Below, piece by piece: positions 13,548 through 24,929 of a stretch of 64,000 nucleotides of DNA (position 1 is the stretch's first letter; each line of letters opens with the position of its first letter). The position numbers were made by a program, and so were the translations under genes. Below the pieces are notes generated by a model. That model worked only from the letters and a program-made list of their open reading frames with translations. It was not told where the DNA came from and ran no database searches. This DNA comes from Meghimatium bilineatum (lineage: Eukaryota > Mollusca > Gastropoda > Stylommatophora > Philomycidae): positions 36,737,382 to 36,801,381 of the forward strand of contig CM067318.1 in assembly GCA_034231615.1 (NCBI GenBank), read 5' to 3'.

Positions 13548-13964
13548 CCGTCCACATGAGCACAGAGGTGATGGAAACAGTATTAATCTGTGTGGGTGGT
13601 AGTTTAATCTGTCCGGCCGTCCACATGAGCACAGAGGTGATGGAAACAGTATTAATCTTTGTGGGTTGTAGTTTAATCTGTCCGGCCGTCCACATGAACA
13701 CAGAGGTGATGGAAACAGTATTAATCTGTGTGGGTGGTAGTTTAATCTGGGTGGGTGGTAGTTTAATCTGTGTGTGTGGTAGTTTAATCTGTGTGGGTGG
13801 TAGTTTAATCTGTGTGGGTGGTAGTTTAATCTGTGTGGGTGGTAGTTTAATCTGTGTGGGTGGTAGTTTAATCTGTGTGGGTGGTAGTTTAATCTGTGTG
13901 GGTGGTAGTTTAATCTGTGTGGGTGGTAGTTTAATCTGTGTGGGTGGTAGTTTAATCTGTGGTG
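13548..13964. repeat. nested minisatellites: 69-bp x3 then 21-bp x11
   Basis: Copies of a 69-bp unit start at 13548, 13617 and 13686 (CCGTCCACATGAGCACAGAG...). Their last 21 bp (TTTAATCTGTGTGGGTGGTA plus G) is then amplified alone to about 13964, so the short array grew out of the long unit. Both unit lengths are multiples of three, which explains the open frames on both strands. Confidence 0.95.
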
Positions 13965-14279
13965 ACATGTCCTGGAGCTGATGACGATAGCAAGAGAATG
14001 AGCAGTGGTTATGGAAGTAGCACACACAAATAAAGGAACGGTGGTATCGTGGTCGATATCGGACCTGGCAGATCATTAATAAGAAGCAAATTTCAGAAAA
14101 TAATAAACAAGAAGTGGACAGATAGATTACAGTACAAAATTAAGACATGGACATGCGATATTTAAGGAATCACCAAGAACACACTAAATAAATGAAGATT
14201 GAAAATACCAGCAAACAGGAAACTGCTACAACTTCAGTTGGAATCTGCGTATTTTAAATACAAAATACAAAGATTGTGA
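13965..14279. other. no gene recognised
   Basis: Short A-rich stretch between the minisatellite and a LINE tail; no exon seen. Confidence 0.4.
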
Positions 14280-14420
14280 AGGATTAAATATCATTAAATA
14301 CTTCATATTTCCCGGAAGATCACGCAATCAACACCTGACCGGGACTCTGGTGGCTGATGGAACGGAGGGCGGAGCACTTATAGGAATGCCGTGAACCAGT
14401 TTCTAATAAAGAATCAAGAT
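14280..14420 (+). mobile_element. LINE 3' tail, RNase H family (short scrap)
   Basis: GGAAGATCACGCAATCAACA followed by a decayed GTLVADGTEGGALIGMP reading matches, with indels, the 20.65-20.95 kb copy (GRSRNRQLTSTL then ERRTEHLWECP). The shared downstream text TCTAATMAAGAATCAAGATT supports a common 3' UTR. Confidence 0.55.
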
Positions 14421-15324
14421 TAACTCAGTATTATAATTTTCAACAGCACAGAATCGATTACGATTTTGGAAAAACTTTCATCAGACGATATATTGTGTGA
14501 ATGTTTGTATCCAGATTGAGAGGATTATGTGAGAATGTGTATAGAAAGCTTGGAGCTCCAGAGAATATTTCCTGAGCCCGAGGAGGGAATGAATATAGTA
14601 CATTGAATTAAGCCTGGCGGACTGGTAAAAATGACTTGACGGGCTGGATTTGCTCCGCGAGAAGCATTGGCGCAACTAAGAATCACCTCTTCACTGTGAC
14701 CTTTGTTCTAGTTTCGAGATATTACCTAACCTTTGCAATGTGATTGCAGAAGTTGTAATTAAAATTAAAGTATGTTATTTGAAACGGAATATTAATTTGG
14801 CACTATCATTTAGATTAGGGAAGGGGAAAGGTTTAGAATTTGTTATATAATAATAAATATGTTAGCTATAATTTTTAAGTTTGAAAGTTCGTTGCCATTT
14901 GGCTAATAGATAGTTGACTGCGCATGTGGAGTGGGAATCCGTGACGTCAGCTTCGTAAAAAATGTAAACAATGTATGCTATTTATTATAGCACAGTGAGT
15001 TGATCCGTAGTTTTACCCCAACATTTTGTCCTCCTCTGTCCTACATCGATATCGTCTGAGCCAAACTGTTATATTGTGTCAATTTTGTGTTTGTGCTATA
15101 GACAGTTTCCGTCAATTACATATGTCCTGTCCAGCGCCATATTTAGACTTGATAAGGCCCTAAGTTTATAAGTCCAGATATTATATGTCAGTGCCAAATA
15201 TAATTTTTGGGGGGTCCCTAAGCTATAGCTTGTTTAGCTTATACGTAAATCCGGTCCTGGTCCTGTCTGTAACTGATAACGGACCAGTTGAGAGCCTGTG
15301 TCATTTCTGACGAACTGATTCTTC
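14421..15324. other. no gene recognised; CRE-like palindrome
   Basis: A perfect TGACGTCA palindrome lies at 14942-14949 in a short GC-richer patch, followed by AT-rich sequence. No downstream exon was found, so a promoter cannot be claimed. Confidence 0.35.
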
Positions 15325-15600
15325 CTCTGCTTTGGTACTCAAACTCCTGCAGATTCCACGATCTTGTTAGACCAGAATGTGCTGTGTCATGGTTTACAAC
15401 TTAGCTGTGATATCTGCACCTTTCAATGTGACACATCCACCTTTAACATGACCTCTGTCTGCATCACCTTGATCTTGTATGGGATTGGAGACCCCCACCC
15501 CCTTTTTTCTAATCACCTTAAGCGCCTCTTACGACGTACATGGCATGTCACACTGTCACCATTTTGTGTGATCCCCTTTCATACCCCGGGAGCACATGCG
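15325..15600 (+). repeat. abundant SINE, diverged copy (first of a pair)
   Basis: Carries CTCAAACTCCTGCAGATT, the GTGTCATGGTTTACA block, TGACACATCCACC and TATGGGATTGG in the family order, but is clearly older than the copies at 29.8, 37.2, 52.3 and 63.0 kb. Confidence 0.75.
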
Positions 15601-15644
15601 CGTAAAGAGTTTCTAACCCTAACCACTACGCTAGGGAGATCGCC

Positions 15645-15878
15645 TGGATGTAATCCGGGATGTGTTGTGTTATGATTTGCAGCTTAGTTGTGATACCTAC
15701 GCCTTGCGGTCTGACACATCCAACCTCAGCATGGCGTCTGGATCATGTTGACCCTACATGGGATAAGGCAGCCGAGTCACCCAATAATTTCCTTCCGTAG
15801 TTGCTTGCCTCTTACGACATGCCTGGAAGGTGAAAAGTGTAGCTATTCTTTATTCTCCTTTCGGATCCCGGAGTGTGA
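15645..15878 (+). repeat. abundant SINE, second copy in tandem
   Basis: Starts inside the family body (GTAATCCGGGATGTGTTGTG) and runs through GACACATCCAACCTCAGCAT, CCTACATGGGATAAGGCAGC and CTTACGACATGCCTGGAAGG to the CCTTTCGGATCCCGG end. Same orientation as the copy just upstream. Confidence 0.8.
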
Positions 15879-15969
15879 TACAATCGAATGGCTTGTGTGA
15901 TAAAGGTTGAATGCCTTTGCTGTCATTACGAGGTTTTTTTAATGTATTCTCCGACAGAAAAAAACAACT

Positions 15970-16035
15970 CAGTCCTTACAGGGAGTCGATCGCTGGACCT
16001 CATAGTTGTGAGGTAACCTCTCGGTCATGCGGCAC
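15970..16035 (-). repeat. tRNA-derived SINE head on the minus strand
   Basis: On the minus strand, GCATGACCGAGAGGTTACCT (A-box region) and GCGATCGACTCCC (B-box region) have tRNA spacing and closely match the head of the SINE at 29822. It is followed on that strand by a T-rich stretch. Confidence 0.65.
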
Positions 16036-16218
16036 ATAATGTAAAACAAAATATGTATTTTATCGTACTGTTTCTATTTTTAAAAAGGTTTAAGAGGAGA
16101 AAGGAGGGATTTTGACATAATTAAGCAGGGGGGGGATGGGAGGTCCCTAAATTCTTGACAGTTGTTGACACAAAAACAGAAGGAGGCGGGGCCAAAAATT
16201 GGCAAACAATTGATGGTT

Positions 16219-16600
16219 GACACAATATATTACAGCCCCTAGGACACAATATATGGACAGTCCCTAGGACACAATATATGGACAGCCCCTAGGACACAAT
16301 ATATGGACAGCCCCTAGGACACAATATAGGGACAGTCCCTAGGACACAATATATGGACAGCCCCTAGGACACAATATATGGACAGCCCCAATGACACAAT
16401 ATATGGACAGCCCCCTAGGACACAATATATGGACAGCCCCTAGGACACAATATATGGACAGCCCCTAGGACACAATATATGGACAGCCCCAAGGACACAA
16501 TATATGGACAGCCCCTAGGACACAATAGATGGACAGCCCCTAGGACACAATATATGGACAGCCCCTAGGACACAATATATGGACAGCCCCTAGGACACAT
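16219..16600. repeat. 25-bp minisatellite, about 15 copies
   Basis: Unit GACACAATATATGGACAGCC followed by CCTAG, with few substitutions. Confidence 0.95.
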
Positions 16601-17226
16601 AACAATCAACTGGGGTCTCTGCAGCATGAATCTCCTTTATTAATAAATGATCAATGCTTCTATATTATATTATTCATTGACTCCGTGGGTTAAATTGCCG
16701 CAATTTTCTACTTGAAATCTCCAGGAATGTTGCAGATAAATGAATTTTTAACTGGATTTGTCACGGCGGAAATGATGTGAGTCCATCCCGCACTGAGCCT
16801 CGACAGGCGGACATTAATACAAGCATGACAGGTATAAGATTAGGCAGTGCATGTGTGTGTAACTAGATAGTGATCATTGATTAAATAGGTGAGTGCTATC
16901 ATAGCAACAAATAAATCTGTAATTAAGTTTTTTTTTCTACCAGAAATCTCGTCTCAGACAGAAGTGTCAATATTGACTTGACTAAATGTCGGCTGAAAAA
17001 ATTTCCCAGAATAGACAGGTAACAACCTAAGAACCTCTTAGAAAATCTCAGAACCATCTAGGGAATGTGATGGGAAACCCTGAGAGCTCTGGTATTGTGA
17101 TTGGCTGTCGAGTATCCAGATCACAACAGCTCAAACACTATTGACCTAAGGATAGGTTAAGATGCTGACAAATTTATTCCAAACAGCAAGTATTTTCCTG
17201 CACGTAATTATGACTCACATCTAGAG
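16601..17226. other. no gene recognised
   Basis: Unassigned AT-rich sequence ending at the target duplication of the hAT-like MITE. Confidence 0.4.
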
Positions 17227-18438
17227 AAGTGGTTCTCAACCTTTTCCGACCATGGCCCCTTTTAGGTCAAATTAGTTTCCGTGGCCCTATGGACTTAAAA
17301 AAAGTGTTTAAACTTTCTTCAATGCTTATTGTTATTTATATTAAAATTCATTGTTAAAGAATCTCAGATAGTTTCTTTTATATGGCCTCTTTAGATGGTA
17401 TAGCCTCATCATCATCAAGTGCCGTCTCCGCAACGAAGGTTGGCTGCAACGGATCTCCAGCATCCCCTGTCTCTTGTCTTGGTGGTGCATTCTGCTAGAC
17501 TGTAACCCTGTCCATCGTGTGATGTTACTCTCCCACTTGTATCTCTGCATACCTCTTGCTCGCCTCCCATTGACTTTGCCCTCAAGTAAGGTCTTCAAGT
17601 AAGGTATTTTAATGTGACCAAAATATTTTGTTTGCCTGATCTTTATTTCTCTTAGTAGTTCTTTCTTCATATTAAGTGTCTTTAGCACCTCTTTATTTGT
17701 TTTCTTCTCTTTCCATGATGTTCTCCCTATTCTTCTATGTACCCACATCTCAAATGCATTAATTCTGTCTTCTAATTGTTTATTTAATGTCCATGTTTCT
17801 GAGCCAACATTAATGTAGAGTAGATATAGCATTTTATAATTCTCATTTTTAACTTGTTTGTAATTTGTTTAGATGTTAATATTTTTCTCATGTCATTGAC
17901 GGTACTTTTAGCCATTCCTATTCTCTTTTTAACTTCTGCTTCACATCTGCCATTATTTGTGACTATGTGTCCAAGATATTGATACTGTTTTACTTGTTCT
18001 AGTTTCTCTCCAGGTATTGTATGTTTATGTTTAGCTCTTGTTCTTCTGTGTCTTTGCTGATTATCATGGTTGGTTTTTTTTTGGTGGATATTTATATCCA
18101 ACCCATATTCATTGCTTGATTTATTGACTTGGTCTATTAGTCTTTGTAGTTCATGTTCACTTTCTGCTAAAAGAACAGTGTCATCTGCATATCTAAGGTT
18201 GTTTATTATTTCCCCATTGATCTTGAGTCCTGGTATTTCTTCTATATTTTTTAAGATATTCTCTGTGTAGATATTAAATAGGCTTGGTGATAAAATGCAT
18301 CCTTGTCTTACCCCTCTTCTTATTTCTATGTGTGGAGAGTAGCCTACGTCCTCTCAACTGTCAATAATTTCCCCTCGTCGCCCTGGAGCAAAATGGTGTG
18401 GTCTTTTGTGTTCATATGACCCATGCTGAGAACTATTC
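17227..18438. mobile_element. hAT-like MITE interrupted by a LINE
   Basis: The left end AAGTGGTTCTCAACCTTTTC and the right end GCTGAGAACTATTC are inverted-repeat-like ends of the GTGGTTCTCAAC type seen in hAT elements. They are flanked by an imperfect 8-bp duplication (ATCTAGAG at 17219-17226, ATTTAGAT at 18439-18446, 6 of 8). The outer arms (about 115 and 95 bp) have no coding capacity; a LINE fills the middle. Confidence 0.6.
17345..18345 (-). mobile_element. LINE fragment with intact YADD box
   Basis: Minus-strand non-LTR RT. From 5' to 3' it reads RRGVRQGCILSPSLFNIYTE, LRYADDTVLLAESEHELQRL (near 18165-18205, catalytic Asp pair kept), KQYQYLGHIVTNNGRCEAEV, then after a frameshift near 17800 GSETWTLNKQLEDRINAFEM and RQTKYFGHI. 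The copy is 5'-truncated just upstream of the GVRQGC motif and lacks the RT N-terminal half and endonuclease. It sits inside the MITE at 17227-18438. The sequence differs from the LCYQCQTW family and is nearer the copy at 48.8-51.5 kb. Confidence 0.88.
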
Positions 18439-18904
18439 ATTTAGATTATAGACTAGTCATTGTGTTCATTTTACTACAGTACCAATCTTTATTCATTTCT
18501 ATATTATAAGAACAGGATAAGGAATGTGTATAATCAGCCATGGGAACCATATGTATGCATAGGCCTACACTTTGACACCTGCTGTGGGATGGGTCACTTA
18601 TGGGCGTGTCCTGATTACAAGATATCGATTCTTAGCAAATAACCAATTCTATATTAAGATGTAGGATTCAAAGTGTGGACCATCTTAGCTACAGAATGCA
18701 TGCCACAGGACTCAAAGTGTGGACCATCTTAGCTAGAGTACAGAATATATGATACAATGGTTATTGAACGAACAGAGACTGCAGTAAAACTGTACACCGT
18801 ATGGTAATTAAATATTAGAAAAAATGATATAATGGATTTAATATCAATTTTATGTGATACAAATACACGTAATCAAAAGTTTTGATCACAAAATCTTTAT
18901 CAAG
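18439..18904. other. no gene; one 48-bp direct duplication
   Basis: TCAAAGTGTGGACCATCTTA occurs twice, near 18668 and 18715, about 48 bp apart. Otherwise AT-rich and unassigned. Confidence 0.5.
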
Positions 18905-19030
18905 ATGGGCAAAGCTTGGGACATGGTAATGATGGTATGCTAATAACTGGAAACATGCATAATAGCACATTATATGTGTTTCTGGTTATCAGCAAAACCT
19001 CATTACACTGTTCCAAACCTTGCCTGTTGG
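18905..19030. repeat. imperfect palindrome of a dispersed repeat
   Basis: GGTAATGATGGTATGCTAATAA is mirrored by TTATCAGCAAAACCTCATTAC about 20 bp further on, making an inverted repeat with arms of some 45 bp. The same phrase (GCTAATAACTAGACATG or its complement) occurs near 58085 and near 61310. Confidence 0.65.
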
Positions 19031-19040
19031 ATTTCAGTTT

Positions 19041-19502
19041 GGTGATAAAGTTGTCTGCATGTATTTCGAGGTTGGACAGACTGGTGATAAAGTTGTCTGC
19101 ATGTATTTCGAGGTTGGACAGACTGGTGATAAAATTGTCTGCATTTATTTCGAGGTTGGACAGACTGGTGATAAAGTTGTCTGCATGTATTTTGAGGTTG
19201 GACAGACTGGTGATAAAGTTGTCTGCATGTATTTCGAGGTTGGACAGACTGGTGATAAAGTTGTCTGCATGTATTTCGAGGTTGGACAGACTGGTGATAA
19301 AGTTGTCTGCATGTATTTTGAGGTTGGACAGACTGGTGATAAAGTTGTCTGCATGTATTTCGAGGTTGGACAGACTGGTGATAAAGTTGTCTGCATGTAT
19401 TTCGAGGTTGGACAGACTGGTGATAAAGTTGTCTGCGTGTATTTCAAGGTTGGCCAGGCTGGTGATAAAGTTGTCTGCATATATTTCAAAATTACACAGA
19501 TT
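19041..19502. repeat. 42-bp minisatellite, 11 copies
   Basis: Unit GGTGATAAAGTTGTCTGCAT then GTATTTCGAGGTTGGACAGACT. 42 bp is 14 codons, so frames stay open on both strands (for example NLEIHADNFITSLS repeats on the minus strand); no coding claim is made. Confidence 0.95.
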
Positions 19503-19635
19503 AGCTGAGTTAGAAAATTGTTCCACATATTTTTTATAAGAACATTTTGCACTTACAGAAAAGCAATGATATTACTCTGTGGTAAATTTTGATATAACTT
19601 GTACCATCCATGAAATTCGTCTCAATTTACACAGA

Positions 19636-19803
19636 GTGTATGCAATTCTTGTCTCAAGTCACATGAAGTGTATGCAATTTTTGTCTCAAGTCACATGGAG
19701 TGTATGCAATTTTTGTCTCAAGTCACATGGAGTGTATACAATTCTTGTCTCAAGTCACATGGAGTGTATGCAATATTTGTCTCAAGTCACATGGAGTGTA
19801 TAA
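19636..19803. repeat. 32-bp minisatellite, about 5 copies
   Basis: Unit GTGTATGCAATTTTTGTCTC then AAGTCACATGGA. It meets the 3' end of the minus-strand LINE at about 19800. Confidence 0.92.
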
Positions 19804-20195
19804 TTCTTCCAACAATTCTTGTAATCTTCTCATTTTTCACATGATCACTACTTGTGTTTGCTGATTTTCTGAGACATCTCATTTCACATGTAGTAAACTT
19901 TCTCTCTTGTTCTTTAGTCAGAGTCCATGTCTGACACTGAAAACACAATATTGAGATGAATATTGAATTTATGATTTGCCTTTTGATTTCCATGGAGATG
20001 TATCTGTGCTTCAAGATTGGTCTAAGATCATAATTTTCGTAGTTGGCTTTTTGGATTCTTGTCTCGAGCTCTCTGTCCATTCTTCCACTGACTGTAAAAA
20101 TATTCCCTAGATATTTAAATTCCTGCACTTGTTTCAGTAGTTGATCATTTATTTTTACGTTAATTGTATTTGGTTTGCTGCCTATAGACATAACT
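19800..20195 (-). mobile_element. LINE fragment, LCYQCQTW family
   Basis: Minus-strand reading INDQLLKQVQEFKYLGNIFT, then ETRIQKANYENYDL, LCFQCQTWTLTKEQERKFTT and CEMRCLRKSA. This is the post-core RT region of the family also seen at 6.4-6.9 and 27.8-28.4 kb. It is truncated on both sides: no catalytic box and no C-terminal HIMR region. Confidence 0.85.
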
Positions 20196-20260
20196 TCTGT
20201 TTATTCTGTAATATAATCATGAAGTGTTCTTAAGATGTATATCAATCATCAAATTTAGTT

Positions 20261-20548
20261 ATTCCAATGATAGGTGCACATACAGAAATGAAGGGTTATA
20301 GTTAGCATAATTCCAACGATAGGTGCACATACAGAAATGAAGGGTTATAGTTAGCATAATTCCAACGATAGGTGCACATACAGAAATGAAGGGTTATAGT
20401 TAGCATAATTCCAACGATAGGTGCACATACAGAAATGAAGGGTTATAGTTAGCATAATTCCAACGATAGGTGCACATACAGAAATGAAGGGTTATAGTTA
20501 GCATAATTCCAACAATAGGTGCACATATAGAAAGGGTTATAGTTAGCG
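20261..20548. repeat. 49-bp minisatellite, about 6 copies
   Basis: Unit ATTCCAACGATAGGTGCACA then TACAGAAATGAAGGGTTATAGTTAGCATA split over the next 29 bp; starts at 20261, 20310, 20359, 20408, 20457 and 20506. The inner copies are identical. Confidence 0.95.
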
Positions 20549-20639
20549 TTTGAGTTATCCTTTAGGGTTTAGTATAAAGTAGACATGAACCAATAACTGT
20601 CTCAAGGGCTAAATGATTACTATGATTCATACGACATAT

Positions 20640-20960
20640 TCGCAGGGAATGCTGCGATAGACGGCACAATGGTGATAAGAGATAAAGCAGACTTGATCAA
20701 GGCAGCAATAAATTCATTTCAAGATGAAGATTTTGTCAATGAGGCTGAGAATTTACACATACAGAGAATATCAGAAATGGGAGTATCTAGAGGAGAGAGA
20801 AGGAAAAGTAATTTATTGGGAAAGTCTGGAAGATCACGCAATCGACAACTGACCAGTACTCTGAGTCTATATACACTGGGATGGCTGCTTGAACGGAGAA
20901 CGGAGCACTTATGGGAGTGCCCCACGTGCTGTGATACTAGTTTCTAATCAAGAATCAAGA
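20640..20960 (+). mobile_element. LINE 3' end, RNase H family
   Basis: Reads GNAAIDGTMVIRDKADLIKA, NEAENLHIQRISEMGVSRGE, SRNRQLTSTLSLYTLGWLLE and ERRTEHLWECPTC. This is the tail that follows a C-terminal RNase H domain in this LINE family; the same tail (SEQLWTCP, EQKWTCQDFHDD) is seen at 30.85-31.2 and 62.15-62.6 kb. Only the region after RNase H remains. Confidence 0.75.
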
Positions 20961-21370
20961 TTGATTCATTGCCATACAAAAATCACGTTAAAACATCTAG
21001 TTGATTATGTAGAGCTATATTTTCTCCGGAACCGTTTGTGACACTTGTTTGTGTTTTCATCACATATTGATCACAAGTATCCATAAATGTTCTCTGTTCC
21101 CTATAACTGGGAATAATATCTTTTGTAATAGATATCCTACAGTCATGTCTATATACCACACACACATCAGTCAGACGTTTCTGTCTTGAACTTGTTGATC
21201 AGAGTACTTCAATCAGTTATCACTTGTACACAATTACACGCCAGATATGCACATTAGGGGAGATAGTGCATGGAAACAAGAGAGAAAATAAGTTTATTAA
21301 GCTTACCGTGTCCATTCAAGTGGCCATCACACTTTACAGGAAATTTGACAATGAAATTGCAGAGCATATA
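20961..21370. other. no gene recognised
   Basis: AT-rich sequence between two LINE copies of the same family. The 3' UTR of the first may extend into it. Confidence 0.4.
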
Positions 21371-21379
21371 AATGTAAAA

Positions 21380-22055
21380 ATTTGAGGATCTGATCAGTGA
21401 GAATTCTTCAGGTGGAGATATTATTATCTATACTGATGGGTTTGTAGTTCGATATGTGCGCAGTGATTGGACATTCACAACTCAATGTAGAGGGAAGTGT
21501 ATTAGGTAAGAAAGTAGTGCTTTCTATACAACCACCAGTAGTATTACAATGGAGTGATGGCAGTGAAGAGGGAAATATTATAACTGGAGATTCAGATTGC
21601 GACGGGTACCTGTTTTCTTAATGATTCTATGAGAATACTTAGAAAGATTATGTAGACTATCTACTCCATCAGAGTTGATGGCTGGAGTTGATGATAAAGT
21701 CTATGAGACAGGTCAGTGTTGGGGGAATTGAAAGAGCAGACAGACTTGCAAGTATGGCAACAATGGCTAGTAGCAGTTCAATGCACAATGCTGATATTTT
21801 GAATGCAATTATGGGGCTGGACTAGCTGAAAGATATGGGGAATTGTGATGCATTTCTTCTTGCATATCTAGGCTAGAATGCAAGTCCTGGGAGTGAAACG
21901 TGGTGTTTCAAGAAATGAGCGGAATATAGAAATCAAAAGAAGAGTTATCAACTGACACAGAATTGGAAAAAGTCAGTAACCACATGCTGAAGGACATACT
22001 GAATATGAGATTGGAGCACTAATGGACTTGTCCGGAGTGACATGATGATGACCTG
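21380..22055 (+). mobile_element. LINE fragment with most of an RNase H domain
   Basis: Broken frames read GGDIIIYTDGFVVRYVRSDW near 21415-21470 (the first RNase H Asp in the YTDG motif), then GIERADRLASMATMASSSSM near 21720-21780 (the last Asp in the AD.LA motif), MHNADILNAIMG, and RNIEIKRRVIN near 21925. Together with the copies at 20.6, 30.9 and 62.2 kb this shows a LINE whose ORF ends in RNase H plus a conserved tail. Several frameshifts and stops; no RT domain is present here. Confidence 0.72.
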
Positions 22056-22107
22056 ATGACTAACTAATCATAGCGTGGATGTTCTGTTACTTGTTATGAA
22101 ACAATCC

Positions 22108-22376
22108 ACCCATGTGTTGCCATGGTCCAAAAGGGGAACAAATATTAGCAACACTGTTTACCTTTCATGCATATCATAAGATGTGACTAAGGAGACTATA
22201 GGGTGAAATTGGCTGTCCCATCGCATATAGGGTCAGTCACCCAGAAGTCATGCTGAAATTGGATGTGTCAAGCAAAAGGTGTAGATATCACAGTAAATCT
22301 ACAAACCATGGCACACCACATTCCGTTCTCCGGACAACATCCTGCTATCTTCATACAATTGTGAATGAATGAATGC
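22108..22376 (-). repeat. abundant SINE, minus-strand copy
   Basis: Reads, on the plus strand, from TGTTGCCATGGTCCAAAAGG through GCAACACTGTTTACCTTTCA and ATAGGGTCAGTCACCC to CATTCCGTTCTCCGGACAAC and ATCCTGCTA, the family order in reverse. Moderately diverged. Confidence 0.85.
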
Positions 22377-22949
22377 AAAAATAATGAAACAACCAAGTAT
22401 GCATGTAATAAAAACAAATGGTGAATACACTTTGTATTAATATTTTACTTCAGAAAAGCACAGTACTTACTGTAAGCTGAGCTAAAATAAAAGTGCCATT
22501 AATGAATACATTTGTGAGGTTCTTTTTTTCAATGCATGCATACAATATACACAGTAAATACATCTGTATTATCTGCACTTTTAATTTTTGGTTCTATACA
22601 ATATGAATATTAGATTATTGTACGATCTGTAACAATAACCTTAGCTGACGCCGACTTGTGATTTAAAAAAAAAAAAAGAAGAATTTTACACTCAAATGAA
22701 ATATTTTGGTACTCCAATAAAAGCATGTATTAAGTTTTATACGAAGTATACCGTGGGCTTCTGTGGCTATGTCATTAGCAACGCAAAAAGTGGCAAAATA
22801 GTCATGCAAGTGTGAGTGTGTGAATAGTTTTGAGGTTGGTGTCCAGTGTGTAGTACGGGAATCAGTTTTCTCATACAGCTGGCCTACTAGCGATATGGTT
22901 ACAGATGTCCACAGTTCAGTGCAAGTGGTGAAAACACTGAACATATTAG
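22377..22949. other. no gene recognised
   Basis: AT-rich, with an A run near 22664-22676 that starts a weak minus-strand frame. Nothing supportable. Confidence 0.4.
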
Positions 22950-23110
22950 CTACATCTGCCGAAGTTAGATGTGTCGGGCTATTGGTGCAAATAAAAATGA
23001 CAACACATCAAATTTCTGTTCTCTGGACTAGTTCCTGCTGGAAATTTAGTAGGACCATTGTCTCTGCTACACAAGAGATTCAGCTGAAGTTTGAGATTGA
23101 AACACACAAA
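22950..23110 (+). repeat. decayed SINE-like repeat, second type
   Basis: GATGTGTCGGGCTATTGGTG, ACAACACATC, GTTCTCTGGAC and CCTGCTGGAAATTTAGTAGG recur in the same order near 29360-29480. The phrases overlap the abundant SINE in part (GTTCTCTGGACTA) but the body differs. Confidence 0.55.
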
Positions 23111-23610
23111 AAAGAGCAAAAAGTGTTTTTTATATTTAATAACCACAATATTTTTCATGATTTCCCTATTGTAGGCATTAACTTGTGATCTCCATAAAGG
23201 TTTTTTAGTTCCAGCATCAAATATTTAGTAGCCACTATAACAAAATGGAGGTTTTATCAACTTACTTGCACGGCAGGTGGGTCTAAGTGTTGGTTTACCT
23301 AATATGAAATGTTTAATAGTGCCTATAAATATGTAATATTTTTTTTCAATTAAATCAGATGATATTTGTTTCAATTAAATCAGGTGAAATTGTTTTCAAT
23401 CAATAAAGATCTGTAAAATTACTTGACACATATTTCGACTCTAGAACATGCTGAAGTATGGAACTATTGTTCTCTATGATACGGTAGCTTTGTGACTGAC
23501 AGATTTTTATGCCATTTGTTATTTAACATATTTATTTGCACTTTAGGGAGGTGTGGTTGGTTGCTGATCCAGTGGTAAATGAGAAGGAGGTGTGATCATT
23601 TAAGTTTTTC
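23111..23610. other. no gene recognised
   Basis: A 20-bp phrase (TTTCAATTAAATCAG plus GTGAAAT/ATGATAT) occurs twice near 23340-23395; the rest is AT-rich. Confidence 0.4.
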
Positions 23611-23800
23611 TTTTGCCAAGGTTTAGGTTGCTGCTGCAACAGTGGTATCTTTTGTGGTTTGCAAATTCACACCAGATCTCTTTTACAGCAGGATGTAGTC
23701 CAGAGAACAGAAATACATTGTGTTGCTATTTTATTTGCACCAATGGCACAACACATCCCACTTCAACATTAGTAACTAATATGTTCCTTATTTTTTACCA
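23611..23800 (+). repeat. decayed SINE-like fragment
   Basis: CAGCAGGATGTAGTCCAGAG followed by AACAGAAATACATTGTGTTG and ACAACACATCCCACTTCAAC shows pieces of the abundant SINE with rearranged order. Confidence 0.5.
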
Positions 23801-24929
23801 CTTCCACTGAACAGAGGATGTCTATAACCATGTCACTAGTAGGTCAGCCATACAAGAGAACTGATTCTCATAATTGCACGCTGGTCACCGAGCTGAAAGC
23901 TATCCCTGGTCATGCATGCCTGACCTTTTCTTCCACTTTCTTGCGTCGTTATCAACATTGTCACAGACGTCCACAAATTTTAGTTATTTCTGAAGCTCTC
24001 TGCTTCAATACTCCTTGCTCTTCCCAGTAAATACCTGATAATATCCTACTTTTATCATGTCACAAATTCCTTCAGTCTTAGTACTAAAGATCTATCATCA
24101 ATTTCCTTGTCTTCATTCAACAAGGAATTTCTAAAGGAATTATATATGACCCATTTATCCATCTAAAAGTATTGATAATTCGGATGCATATATGTGTGTT
24201 CTTTTTCCAATATAATGATCATTTCAAAGTCCAGGGCACCAATCAACAGAAAACTGAAATGTAGCATATATAACTATTTTGTTACAATATTTATCAAATA
24301 CTGAATCGAACTTCAAGAAATATTTCCATTGAACATTTTTTTCCTTGTATGCATAAAAACACCAGAAGTATTTATTTTTTTATATTAAACAGACAGCTCT
24401 AAATAGTTGGATATACAAAATGTAATACCAGTTTGAAACATTGAAATAGATAAATAGATAAAAAGTTATTTTTATTGATAGATAACTCTAAATTTAAAAA
24501 ATAAATGTATTCACAGATTTAAAACAGTTAAGACTGAATATCATAAGTATATTTAAAGCTATAAAAGATATATTATACATTATTCTTTTTTAAAACAGAA
24601 ATACCCAAAAATATTTTTTTAAATTATATAACTACATAATTGAAACCACCACAAAGGGTACATAATCATTAATACAACTATGGAGCAACAGTGTCAGTAT
24701 ACATCTTAATATCACAGAGGAAAAATGTGTTACAATCTGGAAGCAAATATATGTCAAGACAGACAAGATGAGACAAGAGGAAAATCATTATGATGATTGA
24801 AGAGAAAAATCTTTACAAAACAGAAGATAAATGCCACAACTAGAGGAAACAAATTTTTATAAACATGAAAGAGAATTGCTAGAATCAGAGGGAAAGTTTT
24901 CAGAAAAATGAAGAATAAATGCCACAACC
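23801..24929. other. no gene recognised
   Basis: Strongly AT-rich from about 24060. A 70-codon frame at 23818-24030 has no recognisable domain. Confidence 0.4.

Noticed and set aside
13416-14076. Open frames with NYHPHRL and QIKLPPT repeats
   Set aside because: Produced by the 21- and 69-bp arrays, whose lengths are multiples of three.
14942-14949. CRE site as a promoter element
   Set aside because: A single 8-bp palindrome with no exon or start signal beside it is not enough.
18900-19552. Open frames on both strands over 19.0-19.5 kb
   Set aside because: 42-bp units keep every frame open; the composition is that of the repeat, and there is no start or end domain.
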